This document shows positions 11,565-24,181 of a stretch of 64,000 nt of DNA, one piece after another. The stretch's first letter is position 1; each line of letters starts with the position of its first letter. The translations under genes and the position numbers were made by a program. The notes below the pieces were generated by a model that had not been told where the DNA came from, did no database searches, and worked only from the letters and a program-made list of their open reading frames with translations. The DNA is from Melastoma dodecandrum (lineage: Eukaryota > Streptophyta > Magnoliopsida > Myrtales > Melastomataceae). The stretch covers positions 3,720,001 through 3,784,000 of the forward strand of contig JARUPY010000397.1 of NCBI GenBank assembly GCA_029817715.1, given 5' to 3'.

Positions 11565-12976
11565 GTCTTTAGGGGAGAGAGTTCAAGTGAAGCGAACCTT
11601 TTTTGGGCAACCTTAAGACATAACTTCGAGTTCGAGTTAATCATGGTTGAAGAAATCCCAGGTTGTGCTAAAAATGTGTTTGATGTTAATGTGCGTGTAT
11701 GTATTATACCGATGTTTTGTAAGAATGGTATCGGCTTTAGGGTTATTAACGCCCGATATGTTATCCTCACGAGACTTTGATGTTTGCTTTTCTTCCTTTT
11801 GCATTTTCATCCTCCATTCCAAATCAGTTATCCTCCAGGGTCAAATGCGATGGTAATGATTGAACAGAGAAAACCTACCGAAATTTGATGTTTGATTTAT
11901 ATTATATAATTTAATATAAATACGCTCGTCGTTGTTCTAACTCAATAAGAATGACGTGTTGTTGTTATCTTTGTACTCGTACCCATTACTAAAAAAATAT
12001 CATTCGATTGTAATACCTACAATATTAAATTTGGCATCACTTACCCCATATTCCCTATGTGATTGATATCATGGTGAGACTGAATGTATCAGGACGTTTT
12101 CCTTTTATCACATCCTCATCTTCTCCAGAAAAGTTTAAGGTTTCCATTTATATACCTACACCCAAAATTCTTGTGCCAAAAAAAAGATGGGTACTTCTCC
12201 TTAAAAGCAAACAAGGGATATGTTGAACTATATACATTGGCTGGCATCACGGAAAAGAACTCACTGTAACATTTTTGCAAGGGATAACAAAAGAAAAAGA
12301 AAGAAAGAAATGAAAAAGAATTACACAATTATGTTCTTTTGTAAAAAGACAAATCTGGGGTAAGAGAAACGATTTGATTGTCACGTTATATATATGATTC
12401 TTTGTTAGGAGTTAAAATACGAAGCAAATATATAAGTCTAACGAATTTTCATTCTAAATTAATTGGTTATAAAAGGTAGTCCACTTACGCTTATATACTA
12501 TACTAGACTTTTTTCTCTTGTCAAACCTTTCAACAGGCCGGTTAAGAGTTTAGGGGTCCTGGGCAGACATAAAATCAAACTGGGATATGGATGGCTTCTC
12601 TCGTTTCTGGCTTTTGAAAAAACAAAAATCGGCTGACTGACCATCATTATATTTTTATATGAATGTTGCTCTGCCTGCTGGCAACAGCAAACCCAATCTA
12701 ATACTTTTTCTGATTTTGATTCTGCATATCTTTTATCTCTCCTTAAGATAAATGAAGCTCCTTAATTTTTGTTTAGCCTGTGATCTCTTCCCTGCTATAT
12801 ATATGCAGGATTTAAGAGATCAGAAAATCTGAAGTATGTATGTCCTGACTCCTAAGTTTTGACCGTAGGAGGCTGCTTTTGGTTTTTGTTGAATTGTTGT
12901 TTCATTCATATTTTCGTTTGAATTATCTCAAAACTTCTCCAGGTCCAGGATATCGATGAAGATGGTACCGGAACGC
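11565..12976. other. MYB 3' flank and intergenic DNA
   Basis: The MYB 3' UTR probably occupies the first 300-400 bp (AATATAAATA-like poly(A) context near 11910). The rest is AT-rich with no supported gene. Confidence 0.45.
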
Positions 12977-13522
12977 TGTTGGCTCTTTGATTGTGACTAA
13001 GAGGGAGTGAATTAGTCTTTTCGCTCGAATAGAACTTTCTCGACAAGCTCACAGAACCGTCACAACGGAAGGCTTAGCTTCTGTGATTTACAAAAGCTTA
13101 AAGACAAATCGCAACACAATGTATTATAGTGGTTCGGTGAATACACCTACATCCACTTTCGGTGGCTTTCGCTAATAACTTGTAAGTAGTCATTACAGTG
13201 TAGAAGGTTGAATCTTCTGTGGTGAAAGAAAAGAGTTTCTTTAACCAGGGGCGGTAAGACTAGCTTAACCAATGCAAGAAACTCTCTTGTTGAGTTTGGG
13301 AAGAGTCTAGGTCGAATCACAGAACCTTGGCCGGAAGCTTTAGCCTTCTGTGACGCTTTAGCGGGCTGTCCCTTCGGTGGATCTGCAATCAGACTTGATG
13401 ACGCTTCCTCCACGTGTTCGGACATCATAAGATGGACTTCTCCTTTTGTATTTTTGATATAATCTGCAAAACAAAGAAAATAACCATCTACAGAAAGTTG
13501 CAGTCCCTCACCACTTGCGCCT

Positions 13523-13763
13523 GCTACAAAATCCTTCTCTTGGACCTGCTGTATGCCCACCCGGCGTTATGGACGGCTTCCCAGGCCAAGTCCTTCAATT
13601 TCGTAGTCAGCAACGCCTACAGAGTGGCTTCACCAATGCACACCTGCTGCAAACAAACAGACAAACAGATAACAGACTACAGAAGGTTACTTGCTACGGA
13701 CTCTTTCTCTCCGACCAACTCTGTACGCCGACTCGCCAACCAGCAACCCTTCTCCCCAGGCCC
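13523..13763. repeat. direct repeat copy A (pair with 15702-15945)
   Basis: The block starting GCTACAAAATCCTTCTCTTGG and ending CAACCCTTCTCCCCAGG recurs about 2.18 kb downstream with roughly 85-90 percent identity by eye. Frames crossing it differ between copies, so it is not taken as coding. Confidence 0.75.
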
Positions 13764-15701
13764 AGCAACCATTTGCTGAAGAGGAAGGAGGGGCTTTCTC
13801 CTCTAGGGGGACATACCAAACCCTCGCCACAACCCCATCGTGGAAAGAAGGATCGACCCATGACTTGGTAGCAGAGAGAAAAAGGGAGGAGGCGCGGCAC
13901 GAGGTCGAAGACGCTGGGTGAGACGGGGCATACTTGACCGTGGGCTACGGAGCTTGGCAGATCGTGGCGACGGCGAGCCGCGAGGGCATCGTAGTTGATG
14001 TACGTTTCACCCCCTATCTATTTTCACTCATCCGCCTTCGTCGCGTCTTGCGTTTGTCATGTTTCCCCCTCTCCTTCTCTTAGTGTCATCTTCGTCTTGC
14101 TTGAGAATGTCTGGCTTACTGTTGTGGTTGTGGGGTTGCCATGGGTTACGAGGGTCTGGATTTGAAGTCGATTTTTATGCCGACTTGTGTCATGCAACTG
14201 TCATTGCTCGAGTGTACATTAGAGTCTGGCAAACATATTACTCCCTTGTGACCCGAGGATAGAAATTGGTAGCCGTAATTGTTAACTTGTTGGCCACTCT
14301 TTGTTACGATTTAAGGTGACATTGACATTGTTGGGTAAATTGGAATTCTGATAATCAACCTTACGGAGACAAATTGAAGTGACAATTGAAAAAGGGAGTT
14401 GTCTGTAAGTGGTTGGCTGATGATTCTGTGTCCTTTGATCCGACTTCTTCTGTTGCGATTTGGGGCCAGACTTATATTATTTGTGAGATTTAATATTTGT
14501 AATCATGTATATATATATGTGTGTGTTCAAATCATATTTTTGTAAACTCTTCCGATTTCACTTACAATCCCGCGAGTTACAATCTTACCGACCTCTCTCG
14601 ATCCTACGTAGGATCTCGATTCCGACAACCTTGGTTACAGGAGGTTAATGTTTCTGTAAAGTCATAGCATGTCAGACCTACTGTGTGACACATCATCAAA
14701 ATCATATCCTTTTTGATGATGACAAAATATTCATCCATATGAGATGTGTTAATGCAAGATGACGTATCAAACTCCCCCTAAGATAAAGATGGTAAGGGTT
14801 TGACATTTTATAGAAGCTTCAACAAGCTTTTACTTTTACAGAATGCAAAAGCTTCTGTATAAGCATATAACTTGAACATATTACAAGGGCAAGACTCCTG
14901 TATATTTAGCCCGACAGTAGCATGTGCTTCTGCACTCCCAGCAAAATGAGTTGTACTCAAATTTTGCATGCCTTATAGAAGATTGATATACCACATAGTA
15001 GGTTTAACTTTCTATCCCGCTAAATATTCAAGAATTCTTGAAATTTTTGAGAATTAGTGCTGGGCTATATCACTTTATATCTCCCCCTTAATTGTTACTT
15101 ACTATTTTTTAAAGTTTTCCAAAATCTCTCCCCCTTTTTGTCATATAAAAAGAATAGAAAGTAGAAGCGGAAATCTAAGGTTCTGTAGAAGGTATTCCCA
15201 CAACAGAAGTAGAGAATAAGGCCAAACTGTTGAAAATTTAAATAGTTCATCCCAAGATGGGGTACACACTTATTTGATCAAAACCATAGTATGACCATTA
15301 AGACCCTACTGGACCTAGTCTAAGGTGCTGAAAGAGTAAACATAACACATCAAAGCAGATTGTCACGTAGGAGCTGGTCCTGATGTGAAACAGTGGTGAC
15401 CAACTCAGCAACCTTCTCCGTGAGGACATTAATTTCCTCAGTTAGTGCAGCAATATGTCGCTATATATCTTTGATGAGAGATGGCAGAGAGGAGGAGGAT
15501 GAACATGCTCGAGGGTGATCCACGATGGGAGCAATTGGAACACCAGACTTCTCAACAGCCGATCCAGTCTTCCCAGAAGTAGCAGGTGCTTCATTCTGTC
15601 GACCTTCCTTTCCCTTAGACTTTTGTACCAAGCCACTTCGAGACTTCACATATTGCATGCTGGATATGATCTGGTTGCCAAAATCATATCACATATGATC
15701 A

Positions 15702-15945
15702 TGCTACAGAAACCTTTTCTTGGACCTGCTGTATGCCCACCCGGCGTTACGGACAGCTTCCCGGGCCAACTCCTTCAGTTTCGTAGCCACCAACGCCTAC
15801 GTTGTGGCTTCACCAATGCACATCTACTACAAACAAATAGACAAACAGATAACAGACTACAAAGAGTTACTCCTGCTACGGACTCCTTCTCTCCGACCAA
15901 CTTTGTACGCCGACTCGCCAACCAGCAACCCTTCTCCCCAGGTCC
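15702..15945. repeat. direct repeat copy B (pair with 13523-13763)
   Basis: Second copy of the block, with shared landmarks CTGTATGCCCACCCGGCGTT, TCGTAGCCACCAACGCCTAC and CGCCGACTCGCCAACCAGCA. Confidence 0.75.
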
Positions 15946-17010
15946 TGTTGCACGCAGTCCGACGTTACGGACAGTGATCCGATCGAGTCCCTCGGATCTA
16001 TAACCACCGGCGTCCCCGAAGCTGCTTCAACCTGCTATAGTCACCTCCTGTGAGAACGCTCGCCTGGAGAATCCGTCCTGCACACTCACACACACGTTAA
16101 AGCACCAAAATAACGTTGTAGGAATTGCCAAGACTTACCACTCTCAGTTAAAAACTGAAATGAATTGTTTTTGTGTTTTTCTTTTTTAGTGGTTCCGTCC
16201 TTCTGTTATTAAGAAAACTTATTTTTCTAAAAACAAATTGCGACCAAATTCATTCCTATGGTGCATAAAATGATTGGGAATAAATTTCATTTGATTTCGC
16301 AACAATCAAATTATCCAATCACCAGATATTTCTGGAGCCAGATTTTGTCAGCAAGCTTCAATAGTTGGAAAGAAAAAATATTTTAATTCCAACATGAGAA
16401 TTCTGATTATAGGCTCGTGCATCTATCCATTAGGGACTTTCAAATTAATTTTGTTTTAATTTGATGTTTTAATCCCCAGATAGTGCGCTATAGAAGGTTC
16501 GGCAAGAATAAAGAGTCAACCTTATATTGATGGAAATAATCAATCATTTATTTCCAAATGAGATAATTCATTCCAGACAGGTTTGACATTGTATGTGGAC
16601 GAAATTTATCTGAAAAGTTTATTTGAAAGTGATTTTTAAATAACATTATCCCCGGAAGGTTAGATAGAAATTTCCAAAAATAACAAAATAATTTTCTTGA
16701 TTAAGAAAAATATTTTATTTTTGAGTTCAAACAATTTGTCTTTCTAGATAACTATTTAATATTAATTCAAATAATATTCCTAAGAATATTACTCATTTAA
16801 ATTAATAAAATAATTAAGATAATTAATAATTAATTAATTATTAAAATATAAAAATATAAAAATATTTTCTAATCACGTCATTTGATCTGAAATGATCGGA
16901 TGAAGAAAATATTTTCATGTTATTTTTCCTTTACTAAGAAAAATATCATCAGAAGGTTAAAACTACTGTAAAGTCACGGTAGTTTAAACCTAATGTGTGA
17001 CACGTTATCA

Positions 17011-17845
17011 AAACCACGTCAACAAACGTTATCAATGGCCCCTCCGTTCTCTCTCTTAGTGCTTCCAGGATGCCCTGTCTGAATGCCCCAAGACCCAGCA
17101 AGCCGGAGTGAAGTCCCTCGCCGAAGCCTCGGCCATGCAAAACTACTCTATCTGCACCCTCTGCCTCGCGTTCGATGACTCCCACCCCTTGCGGGCATGC
17201 GGGTATGCTGCCTAAGCTTTCCCGGATCACATCCGCAACCGCGGGTCGCCTCTCTCCTGCAATATCAAGCCCATCATGGAAGCCGAGAAGTGCGAGATTA
17301 TTGACCTGATCCTTGCGGAAATTTCTAATGGCACGTGGAAAGCCGACTTCCTGAGGCTCTGAAATTTATCGGACTCCCTGAGGTTCAGTTTCGTGCGCAA
17401 GATGACCCCAGTTCCACGTGGGTTTGTTTGATGAATCACTTGGTACAGTCAACGTTGATTAGATGTTAATATCATTAGCGCCAAGGGGGCCTCTACTTGT
17501 ATTTATCCTTGCCATATGAGAATCGTGATTCTGGCATTCTTGCTTTGATCAGTGTAAAACCATTAACATATCCGGCTGTTGTTTCTCGAATGCGAATAAA
17601 ACCCGGGCTAAAAATTGAAATCCGTGCAGCAGAAAGCTGCTCATTAACTGGGATTCAAGTAAAATATATACAGCAAGTGATGCAAGTACAGAAGGTAAAT
17701 CCTTGGAAAGAATGGTGCACTCGACTCGAGGGCAGATTCGCCACCGGAAAAGCTTACACAAACAGTTGTCTCTCCTATTCCCTTGTTTTTACTGCTGGAA
17801 TCAATGGGGAAGTTGAAAAGAACAGCATTCTCTGGTTTATAGAAG
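17011..17845. other. intergenic and 3' flank of the RING-CH gene
   Basis: 17040-17440 has near-neutral base composition unlike the AT-rich retroelement DNA next to it, and could be a decayed gene piece, but no family is recognised. About 17450-17845 is likely the 3' UTR of the minus-strand RING-CH gene. Confidence 0.35.
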
Positions 17846-19941
17846 TTACTGTACGACGTTAATGGCCGGGCTAGGCTGAGGAGACGCCACGAGTCCAGGA
17901 TGGGGAGATGCGGTAGGGGGAGGCCCCGGCTCAATGGTTATCTGCAAACCATGATGGTGGCCGGCTTGTAACATGAAAGCAACTTCACTTGCAGCAAGCG
18001 CTGCTGCTTCCTGATAAAGATCAATAAGCGAAGAGAAACCTTTAACACAAAAATTAACTTCTTTGGGACAACACTGGAATTAATATTTAATACATTTGAA
18101 GACTTTCTGAAATGTGGTAACTCGGCACTAACCTGTCTCTGTCGTCGGCGCTGCAGGATGCTTATGGCCCAAGCCATTACATAGCAAGGTAGAAGAAAGC
18201 CAGCAGCTCGAAGGAGGAACAGCTGTAAAATACATAATCAGTTAATATGAATCGCTAGGCCAAATCCCAATTGACAACTTGATTCAAATTAATCTCCAGG
18301 AAAACAACATGGCAGTAGACAAAGTGCTTACAGAGAAGAAAGCAGAAGCTTCGTCATCGTCGTCACCATCGGTGAGATATAGAGCATGCCTTAGCAGTAA
18401 CAGAGCCATCAACTAACATTTCAAAGTTGAAAATGAATCAGAAGTGCAGTCAATTTTCCTACTCATAGAACATCAATGGGTTTAGAAAATTTTCATTTGA
18501 AATTCAAGAGATTAGCACTCACAATCAAGGCAGCTGAGCGGCAAAATGCTGCTCCACTAGCGTTGTCATCAGCATACTCATCGTACTCTGCCTCAAGAAA
18601 ATGGCGTTCAGCTGCAGCCATTGCCAGAATACGAGGCTCACGCAAATCCAATGGTACCCCAGACAATGTCCAACCCTCGCTGAAAGACAAACATAAGAGC
18701 ATTAGACCACCTATACAAGCATCATTTCTTCATATTTCAATTCATACCATACAACAGTGAAACGGCTCTAATTCCCAAAGACGGGGAATGTAAAGTTCAC
18801 TTACTGCCTTTAGAATGGCTGATCCAGTATTACATACAGAAGAAAGTATATACTGGCACTGGCACAAAAAAGGATTCCCACTCACCTGATATCGATGGTT
18901 GCATCATCAACAATAGGAGGTGGAGCTGTGTAACCTGGTTGATAAGGCTGAACCAGAGAAAATAAAATAGGTTAACAGAATTCTAGAATACTGAACGAAA
19001 AGGCTTACGAGCATGAAGAAATCAAAAAAGGAGAACAAAAGCACGAAATAGCATCAGAGGTTGTGATCTAGAAACAAGAAATATATCAGAAAGCAAGCTT
19101 TCTCTTTGACAGGCTATCCAGCATTCAAACGGAAGAGCATTCCACTTCCACCTTCTCCATGCAAAACACAAATAAGGAGGCTCAAAAGAGAAAACAGGCA
19201 TACCTGATGGCATATCTCACAGATGATATCTCCCTTCTCGTTACACCAATGCTGAACACATTTCCTATGAGCATACTGGAGATAAGCACAAAAAAAAAAG
19301 AGTCAGTAAAGTAGCATGTGATTGGAAGAAAGTAACAAGAATAAATGGTAATGGAAGTATTTTAGTATTGCTTCTTATTCATATTTCCAACTGACAAACT
19401 CTGGCAGATCTATTAACTTCCATGATCAAGCTAAAAATGACCACTCAAGATGACAGCAACAAGCAGGATTACAGTTGATTAATATGATCCCATTCAGGAG
19501 CCAGCAACCGACAGAATTGCCGAACAGTGTTTTGCACTAAGTCAGAACATTTTCAAACGAGCCAATAATGGATATGAGCATAGCAACAGGCTAATGGATT
19601 CACTTCACCATCTGCCTTATGGCAAAGTAGAAAGAATCACGTCAATTCAAAGTACCAACCTTCAGGCTGCCACTGCAATTACAAGGAGTCTCCAAATTCT
19701 TGATGCTGTCTTCTTCCTGGCAAATTCGACACTCCGCGGCATGAAGGAGCGGTTCTTCCTCGTCCCCGCTTGCCTCATGCAAATCCTCAACCACTACCAC
19801 ATGAGCCGATGAAGTAGGATTGGTAACAGACGAGGCTTCTCCAGGAACAGAGACCTTCAGGGACTCTTCATCGCTTTCAAGGGATCGGAGGCTCGCAGTT
19901 TTAGCGAACCGATCCGAGCTCATAACTGGATGAACGCTCAT
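17846..19941 (-). CDS. RING-CH (RINGv) membrane E3 ubiquitin ligase
   Basis: Seven coding exons on the minus strand: 19941-19660, 19275-19204, 18947-18886, 18679-18523, 18412-18332, 18222-18133 and 18010-17846. They join in frame to 302 residues. The C4HC3 RING-CH domain is at about residues 70-115: CRICQEEDSIKNLETPCNCS, GSLKYAHRKCVQHWCNEKGD, IICEIC. It is followed by PYQPGYTAPPP and two hydrophobic segments (about 192-205, SAALILMALLLLRHALYL-like, and 220-245, LFLLRAAGFLLPCYVMAWAI). This is the plant MARCH-like architecture with the DUF3675 region. Such proteins ubiquitinate membrane or endomembrane substrates; the target is unknown. A leader exon likely lies near 20515-20570, joined by a long intron to the acceptor GTTGTGCAG just upstream of the ATG at 19941. 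Confidence 0.93.
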
Positions 19942-21726
19942 TCTTCTTACAGCAGGCTTCCTGCACAACACGAGAGAAAGGAAAAATCAAACCAAACTTA
20001 TAAAAGGAAAAGGAAAATCAAACCAAACTCCGAAGTCTGGAATTGTCAAGGGAACAAAAAAGGACAACGATTTCTGTTTGGAACAGGCCATCATCGACAA
20101 GCAAGATAAGGTCATTCCGCCATACAAACTAGTTACAAGTCAATCGAAGAACAGGGCCGATCCCCCAATCACCACCAAAACCCAGAAAGCCCAAACAGAA
20201 TCCCTGAAAAGGGAGATGACAACAGCAAACCACTAACGGGGCATTGAACCCAAATAAGCAAAAGCAGTTGACTTTCCCAAAAAACCCAACATCCTCCCCC
20301 TCCCAAAAAAAAAAAAGAAAACAAACAACAGAAAATGAAACATTGCACCATCATCCAATCACAAGAAAACCCACACAACTCCCCCGGACGCAATAAAAAA
20401 AAAAAGAAGAAACCCTGACTTCCCAGAACCGCCGCGGAGAACAACCCCCAGCCCACCAACACGGGAAAGAAAAGCAAAACCCAGGGAAGGGAAAGGAAAA
20501 TAAAAAAAAACCTGGAATGTGGGGCGAACAAAGGTGGAGACTTTTCGGAGAGAAGATTGATAACTAGGGAGGGGAGACGAGGGGACGACGACGATTTTGA
20601 TATTCTCTGCTTCCGGACAAAGTCCTCGGAACTTCCGAAGCTTCTTCCTCTCTCTCTTTCTCGGTCGGTCCGTTGTTTCTCTTTATTTACTTTGACATAA
20701 TTATTTCTTTTTCTTTTCTTTCTTTTTAATCAAAAGTGTCATACGTAATGGAGTTAGTTAGTAACGTTGATCTCTCGCCAAATACGTGACTTTGAAAAGG
20801 AAATATTGAATATAAATCCTTTTTTTTTCGTTTTTTATTTTTATTTGGGGGTGGGGGGGCAAAATCACATTTGATTGATCCTTATTTTATGTTTAGATTC
20901 TCAAGCTTATGAATCCTTAATGTTAAACTCCTCCTCTAAATGCAACAAATTATACGCTCGGATCCATATCTACAGTATGCAGTTCTTCATGTTGGAAGGA
21001 AGACTCAACGGATATAATCATTTGTCGTCCAGTTCTAATTAATCAAACACTTTGTTGTTATTATTATTAGTATTTAAGTAGGAGTTGTTGTAATAGGACG
21101 GGGGATTTGGAACAAGAGGACGGACGCGCTTTTGAATGAATCCGAGGCTCCAATTAGACTTAAAACTTAATGGTCCCCCCAATCGATCCTCACACCCCTA
21201 GTGCTTTTCTGGGTCCAAATAATAATAATTTCGACCCATTCTCCCTTATCCTTCCAGTCATCCGCGTGTTCAGGACCAGCCTCTTTTATGGGAAAAGGAA
21301 GAACCAAAACTATGTCGTTTCACATGTTTTTTTTTACTTGGTCCTTGAAAAAACTCGGTGCCCTTTTTGGACCCGTTCTTCTTGCCCGATAGAATAAAGA
21401 TGATTTTATGTGATTGTCCTGTGTTATAAGGAAAGAAATTGTGATTGATTAATTCATTTTATTTAATGACCCGATTCACTAAATAAATAAATTATGCATT
21501 GTTATATTAATTTATTTACTTCTTTAATTAATAACATTTAGTTAGTTATCATATATATATTGGGCCGGGCCGACGTCGTCATTCAGGTTCAGCCCAATGG
21601 AAATGTTGATGGGCCGGAGCCCGATCCTAAACTCGACCCGAACTGAAGGCCTTAAACCCTAGGTGGGTTTGTAATGTCGGGGTTCCCCCCACTCAACTTG
21701 CGCCAACGCCAGTCGGCCGTCCCGCC
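19942..21726. other. shared upstream region of two divergent genes
   Basis: Divergent spacer between the RING-CH gene (minus) and the EMB514-like gene (plus). About 19965-20515 looks like the leader intron of the RING-CH gene, and 20515-20670 its 5' UTR (CT-rich on the minus strand). About 20700-21650 is AT-rich promoter DNA; no other gene is supported. Confidence 0.5.
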
Positions 21727-22914
21727 ATGGCAGAGCAAGAGCAAGAGAGGAAGCGGAAGCGGGAGGAGGAAGTAGGTGAAGGAGTTGGCGAGGGTGTTGT
21801 TGTCGAGGCGAAGGAGCTGAAGGTGGGGGATGAGACCCTCGCGTGTACGACCAAAGTCGGTTACAAGGAGTTTGGGACGTCGGCCGAGATGTTCGATTAC
21901 TTCTGCGGGTTGCTGCGTGCTTGGCCGACTAATGTTAACCTCAACAAGGTACTTGCTCCGCGTTCGCGAGCTCGGCAAGTGTTGAAAGCCGTGGCCTTTG
22001 TGGTTCCTTTTTATGGAGATTATGATCGTTTGAGTCCGATGATTTTCGGGAGCATGGTTCGGTTCAGTAGATTCTGTTGTTCTATTTGGGATCAGCCGGA
22101 TCATATTGGATTTCTGACTTTTGACGTCGAATTTAGGCCGATTAGTTGGTATTTCCCTGGTTTAATGAGAATTGTGGGGGTTGGTTGGGGCTGTCCTGCA
22201 TGTCGTGCTACTTGCTATATATGTCAGTTATTGAATATCCCTATGATTTCTATCTAGTATGAGGACGCCGATGATAGAGCCTAGTGCTGTTGTAGGCTGC
22301 TGTGTTCTGCGACGCTCTGCTGCATATGTCGCTCTTTTTGGTCTCCACTTCCTACTTTGTTGAGTTATTTGATGAGTTTAGGGACGCCCCTTTGCATTCT
22401 AACCATCCTAAGTCCATATTGCCATGATCAGCATGTTCTTAGTTGAAGTGGCCGCCATTATTTTTTGGTTCCTTCATTTGGCAGCTCCTGTGATCTTCTT
22501 GTAGTGGTGCGATCTCGCTTTCTAACTACTAAATGTTTGACTGCTGTTCAGTATGAGTCTGGAATGTTGCTAGATCTCATAAAGAAGGGCCACGCGGAGC
22601 CAGAGAAGAAGATTGGCGCTGGCATCAAGTCCTTTGTTATCCGTTACCACCCCGTGTGGAAGAGCAGGTGCTTCTTCCTCGTGAGGGAGGACCAATCATC
22701 CGATGATTTCAGCTTCAGGAAGTGTGTGGATCACATACTCCCATTGCCGGATGAAATGAAGGCGAAGGCAGAGGTCAACAAGGCTCTCGGAGGCAGATAC
22801 CGTGGAGGAAGAGGCGGTGGTGGTGGACGTGGCCGAGGAAGAGGCGGTGGTGGTGGACGTGGCCGAGGAAGAGGCGGTGGTGGTGGACGTGGCCGAGGAA
22901 GAGGCAGGCGCTGA
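21727..22914 (+). CDS. EMB514: EMB514/DCL-type DUF3223 protein with RGG tail
   Basis: Two exons, 21727-21948 and 22552-22914, encode 194 residues. After an acidic/basic N-terminus (EQERKRKREEEVGEGV), residues about 35-160 form the DUF3223 (DCL-like) domain: VGYKEFGTSAEMFDYF, YESGMLLDLIKKGHAEPEKK, IGAGIKSFVIRYHPVWKSRC, FFLVREDQSSDDFSFRKCVD. The C-terminus is a Gly/Arg RGG tail encoded by a 30-bp tandem repeat. EMB514 is required for Arabidopsis embryogenesis, and DCL relatives act in plastid rRNA processing. The lack of a clear transit peptide and the RGG box point to a nuclear or nucleolar RNA-binding role, by inference. Confidence 0.92.
22807..22905 (+). repeat. 30-bp tandem repeat encoding the RGG box
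   Basis: Three exact copies of a 30-bp unit (beginning GGAAGAGGCGGTGGTGG) at 22807-22836, 22837-22866 and 22867-22896, then a partial fourth. Each adds GRGGGGGRGR-type residues to the EMB514-like protein. Confidence 0.95.
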
Positions 22915-24181
22915 GGTTTGAGAATGGCGTTCGATGGAGGATGAGCACGTGTGTAGATTCTTTTTTGATGTTCTTTTTGCATCTTCCGGCTGCTCTGTAC
23001 CGAACGATTTCCTTTAAAAGTGAATTTCTCGAGTTTGAGATGGGCGGATAGAGATGTATCGTTCAGACTAACAAACTACTAGTTACTAGTAAGAGTCTTA
23101 ATTTGTTGTCACTCAGTTTGAGCTAACAGTATACATCAATCGCAAATGCATCAACCAAACCATTGAAATAATTTTCTACAAGAGTCTTCTCCTCCGTGGC
23201 GTTTCACATCGCCGCGAACTTCTTGCACCGGTAGCTTGGTTAGAAATTGAGGATAACCTAAAATCAACAAAGATTCGGTTCCCAACTGAAAATCAACAAA
23301 GGTAAAAGATGGTCATGTCACTTGCCCAAAATAGTTCAACTTCCTACTCAAACCGCAAATACAGAGTGACCTTATCAATCTGGGAAAAGATTATGATGCA
23401 ATGCCCATTGCACGCCTGGGTGGATGAAGACAGGTTTGGTGAGAATGGTGTCCAATCGGAAAGGTATAAGACTTTCGAGATAGATAACGATGAATTTGGA
23501 ATATGAAAAACGTTGTTGGTGATATAATAATTTTGGCAGGTGGATTATTTATTTCAAACAGAGTCTACGCAGAGAGAGAGAGAGAGAGAGAATGTCCTTT
23601 TTACGAGGTTGTTGACGAGGGGTACACGTGTCAGAAGGATAGGAATTGGTCGGGAAGTCAACCGGAACTGCTGGGAGTGGAGGACTGAGTGAGTGGCGAG
23701 AAAGACGAGGAGGAGCTTCCGCCTCCATTGGTCGGTCCAACCCCACCGGAGAAGATATTTTCATACACCCCCGGCCTGACCTTTTTAATATGTTCAGTTC
23801 AATGTTAAACGAAAATACTAATTAAATTCATTATCCCCTTGGTTTAACACCACAAGCAAACCTGAAACCAATACATTCGACAACATGTAATTGTTAGGAC
23901 ATGACCCATCATGACAACTTACTATATTATTATTATAATCGGAGTAATTTAATGTGATTGGGAAGAGTTAAAATGGCATAAAGTAGACTACGCCAAGGCC
24001 ACAAAAGAACTTGTGGCTAGAAATCACCCTCCCCTGCCGACGTGGCGACTCTCAAGATCCCCTGCTCCCTCCTCCTTACTTATTCCCCCCTCCCCCCCTT
24101 CATTTCATTCCATGTCAGACACAACAAGCCGAACCCCCTCCCCCAGTCCCTCCCTAACATCAATCATTGTTAGTGAGTGAG
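22915..24181. other. 3' UTR, intergenic DNA and CDF promoter
   Basis: 22915-23150 is the EMB514-like 3' UTR. 23150-23800 has only short open frames and an AG microsatellite at 23571-23590. 23950-24181 is CT-rich and is the probable leader of the Dof gene. No further gene is supported. Confidence 0.45.

Larger units (their letters stand above)
12977..17010 (-). mobile_element. decayed Copia-like LTR retroelement, minus orientation
   Basis: Read on the minus strand, the unit ends at 12977 with ATTCACTCCCTCTTAGTC...GAGCCAACA, a typical plant Copia LTR terminus. Polypurine-like TTAGGGGGAGTTTGA (around 14768-14783) and TTTTTGTCATCATCAAAAAGG-type or GGGGGAG motifs (around 14710-14730 and 15081-15150) resemble the segment between pol and the 3' LTR of SIRE/Tork-type elements. 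A short coiled-coil-like frame at about 15658-15390 (HIAALTEEINVLTEKVAEL) may be a gag remnant. No reverse transcriptase or integrase is recognisable. Two internal direct repeats (13523-13763 and 15702-15945; about 14637-14705 and 16949-17015) could be parts of the two LTRs. Boundaries on the right are uncertain. Confidence 0.5.

Noticed and set aside
13147..13560. 137-codon minus-strand frame in the Copia-like region
   Set aside because: Crosses the direct repeat and LTR-like DNA; the second repeat copy does not preserve the frame.
20169..20531. 120-codon Phe/Leu-rich minus-strand frame
   Set aside because: Lies in the presumed leader intron of the RING-CH gene; composition reflects a polypyrimidine tract, not protein.
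22731..22982. Pro/Arg-rich minus-strand frame
   Set aside because: Shadow of the GGN/RGG repeat in the EMB514-like gene.
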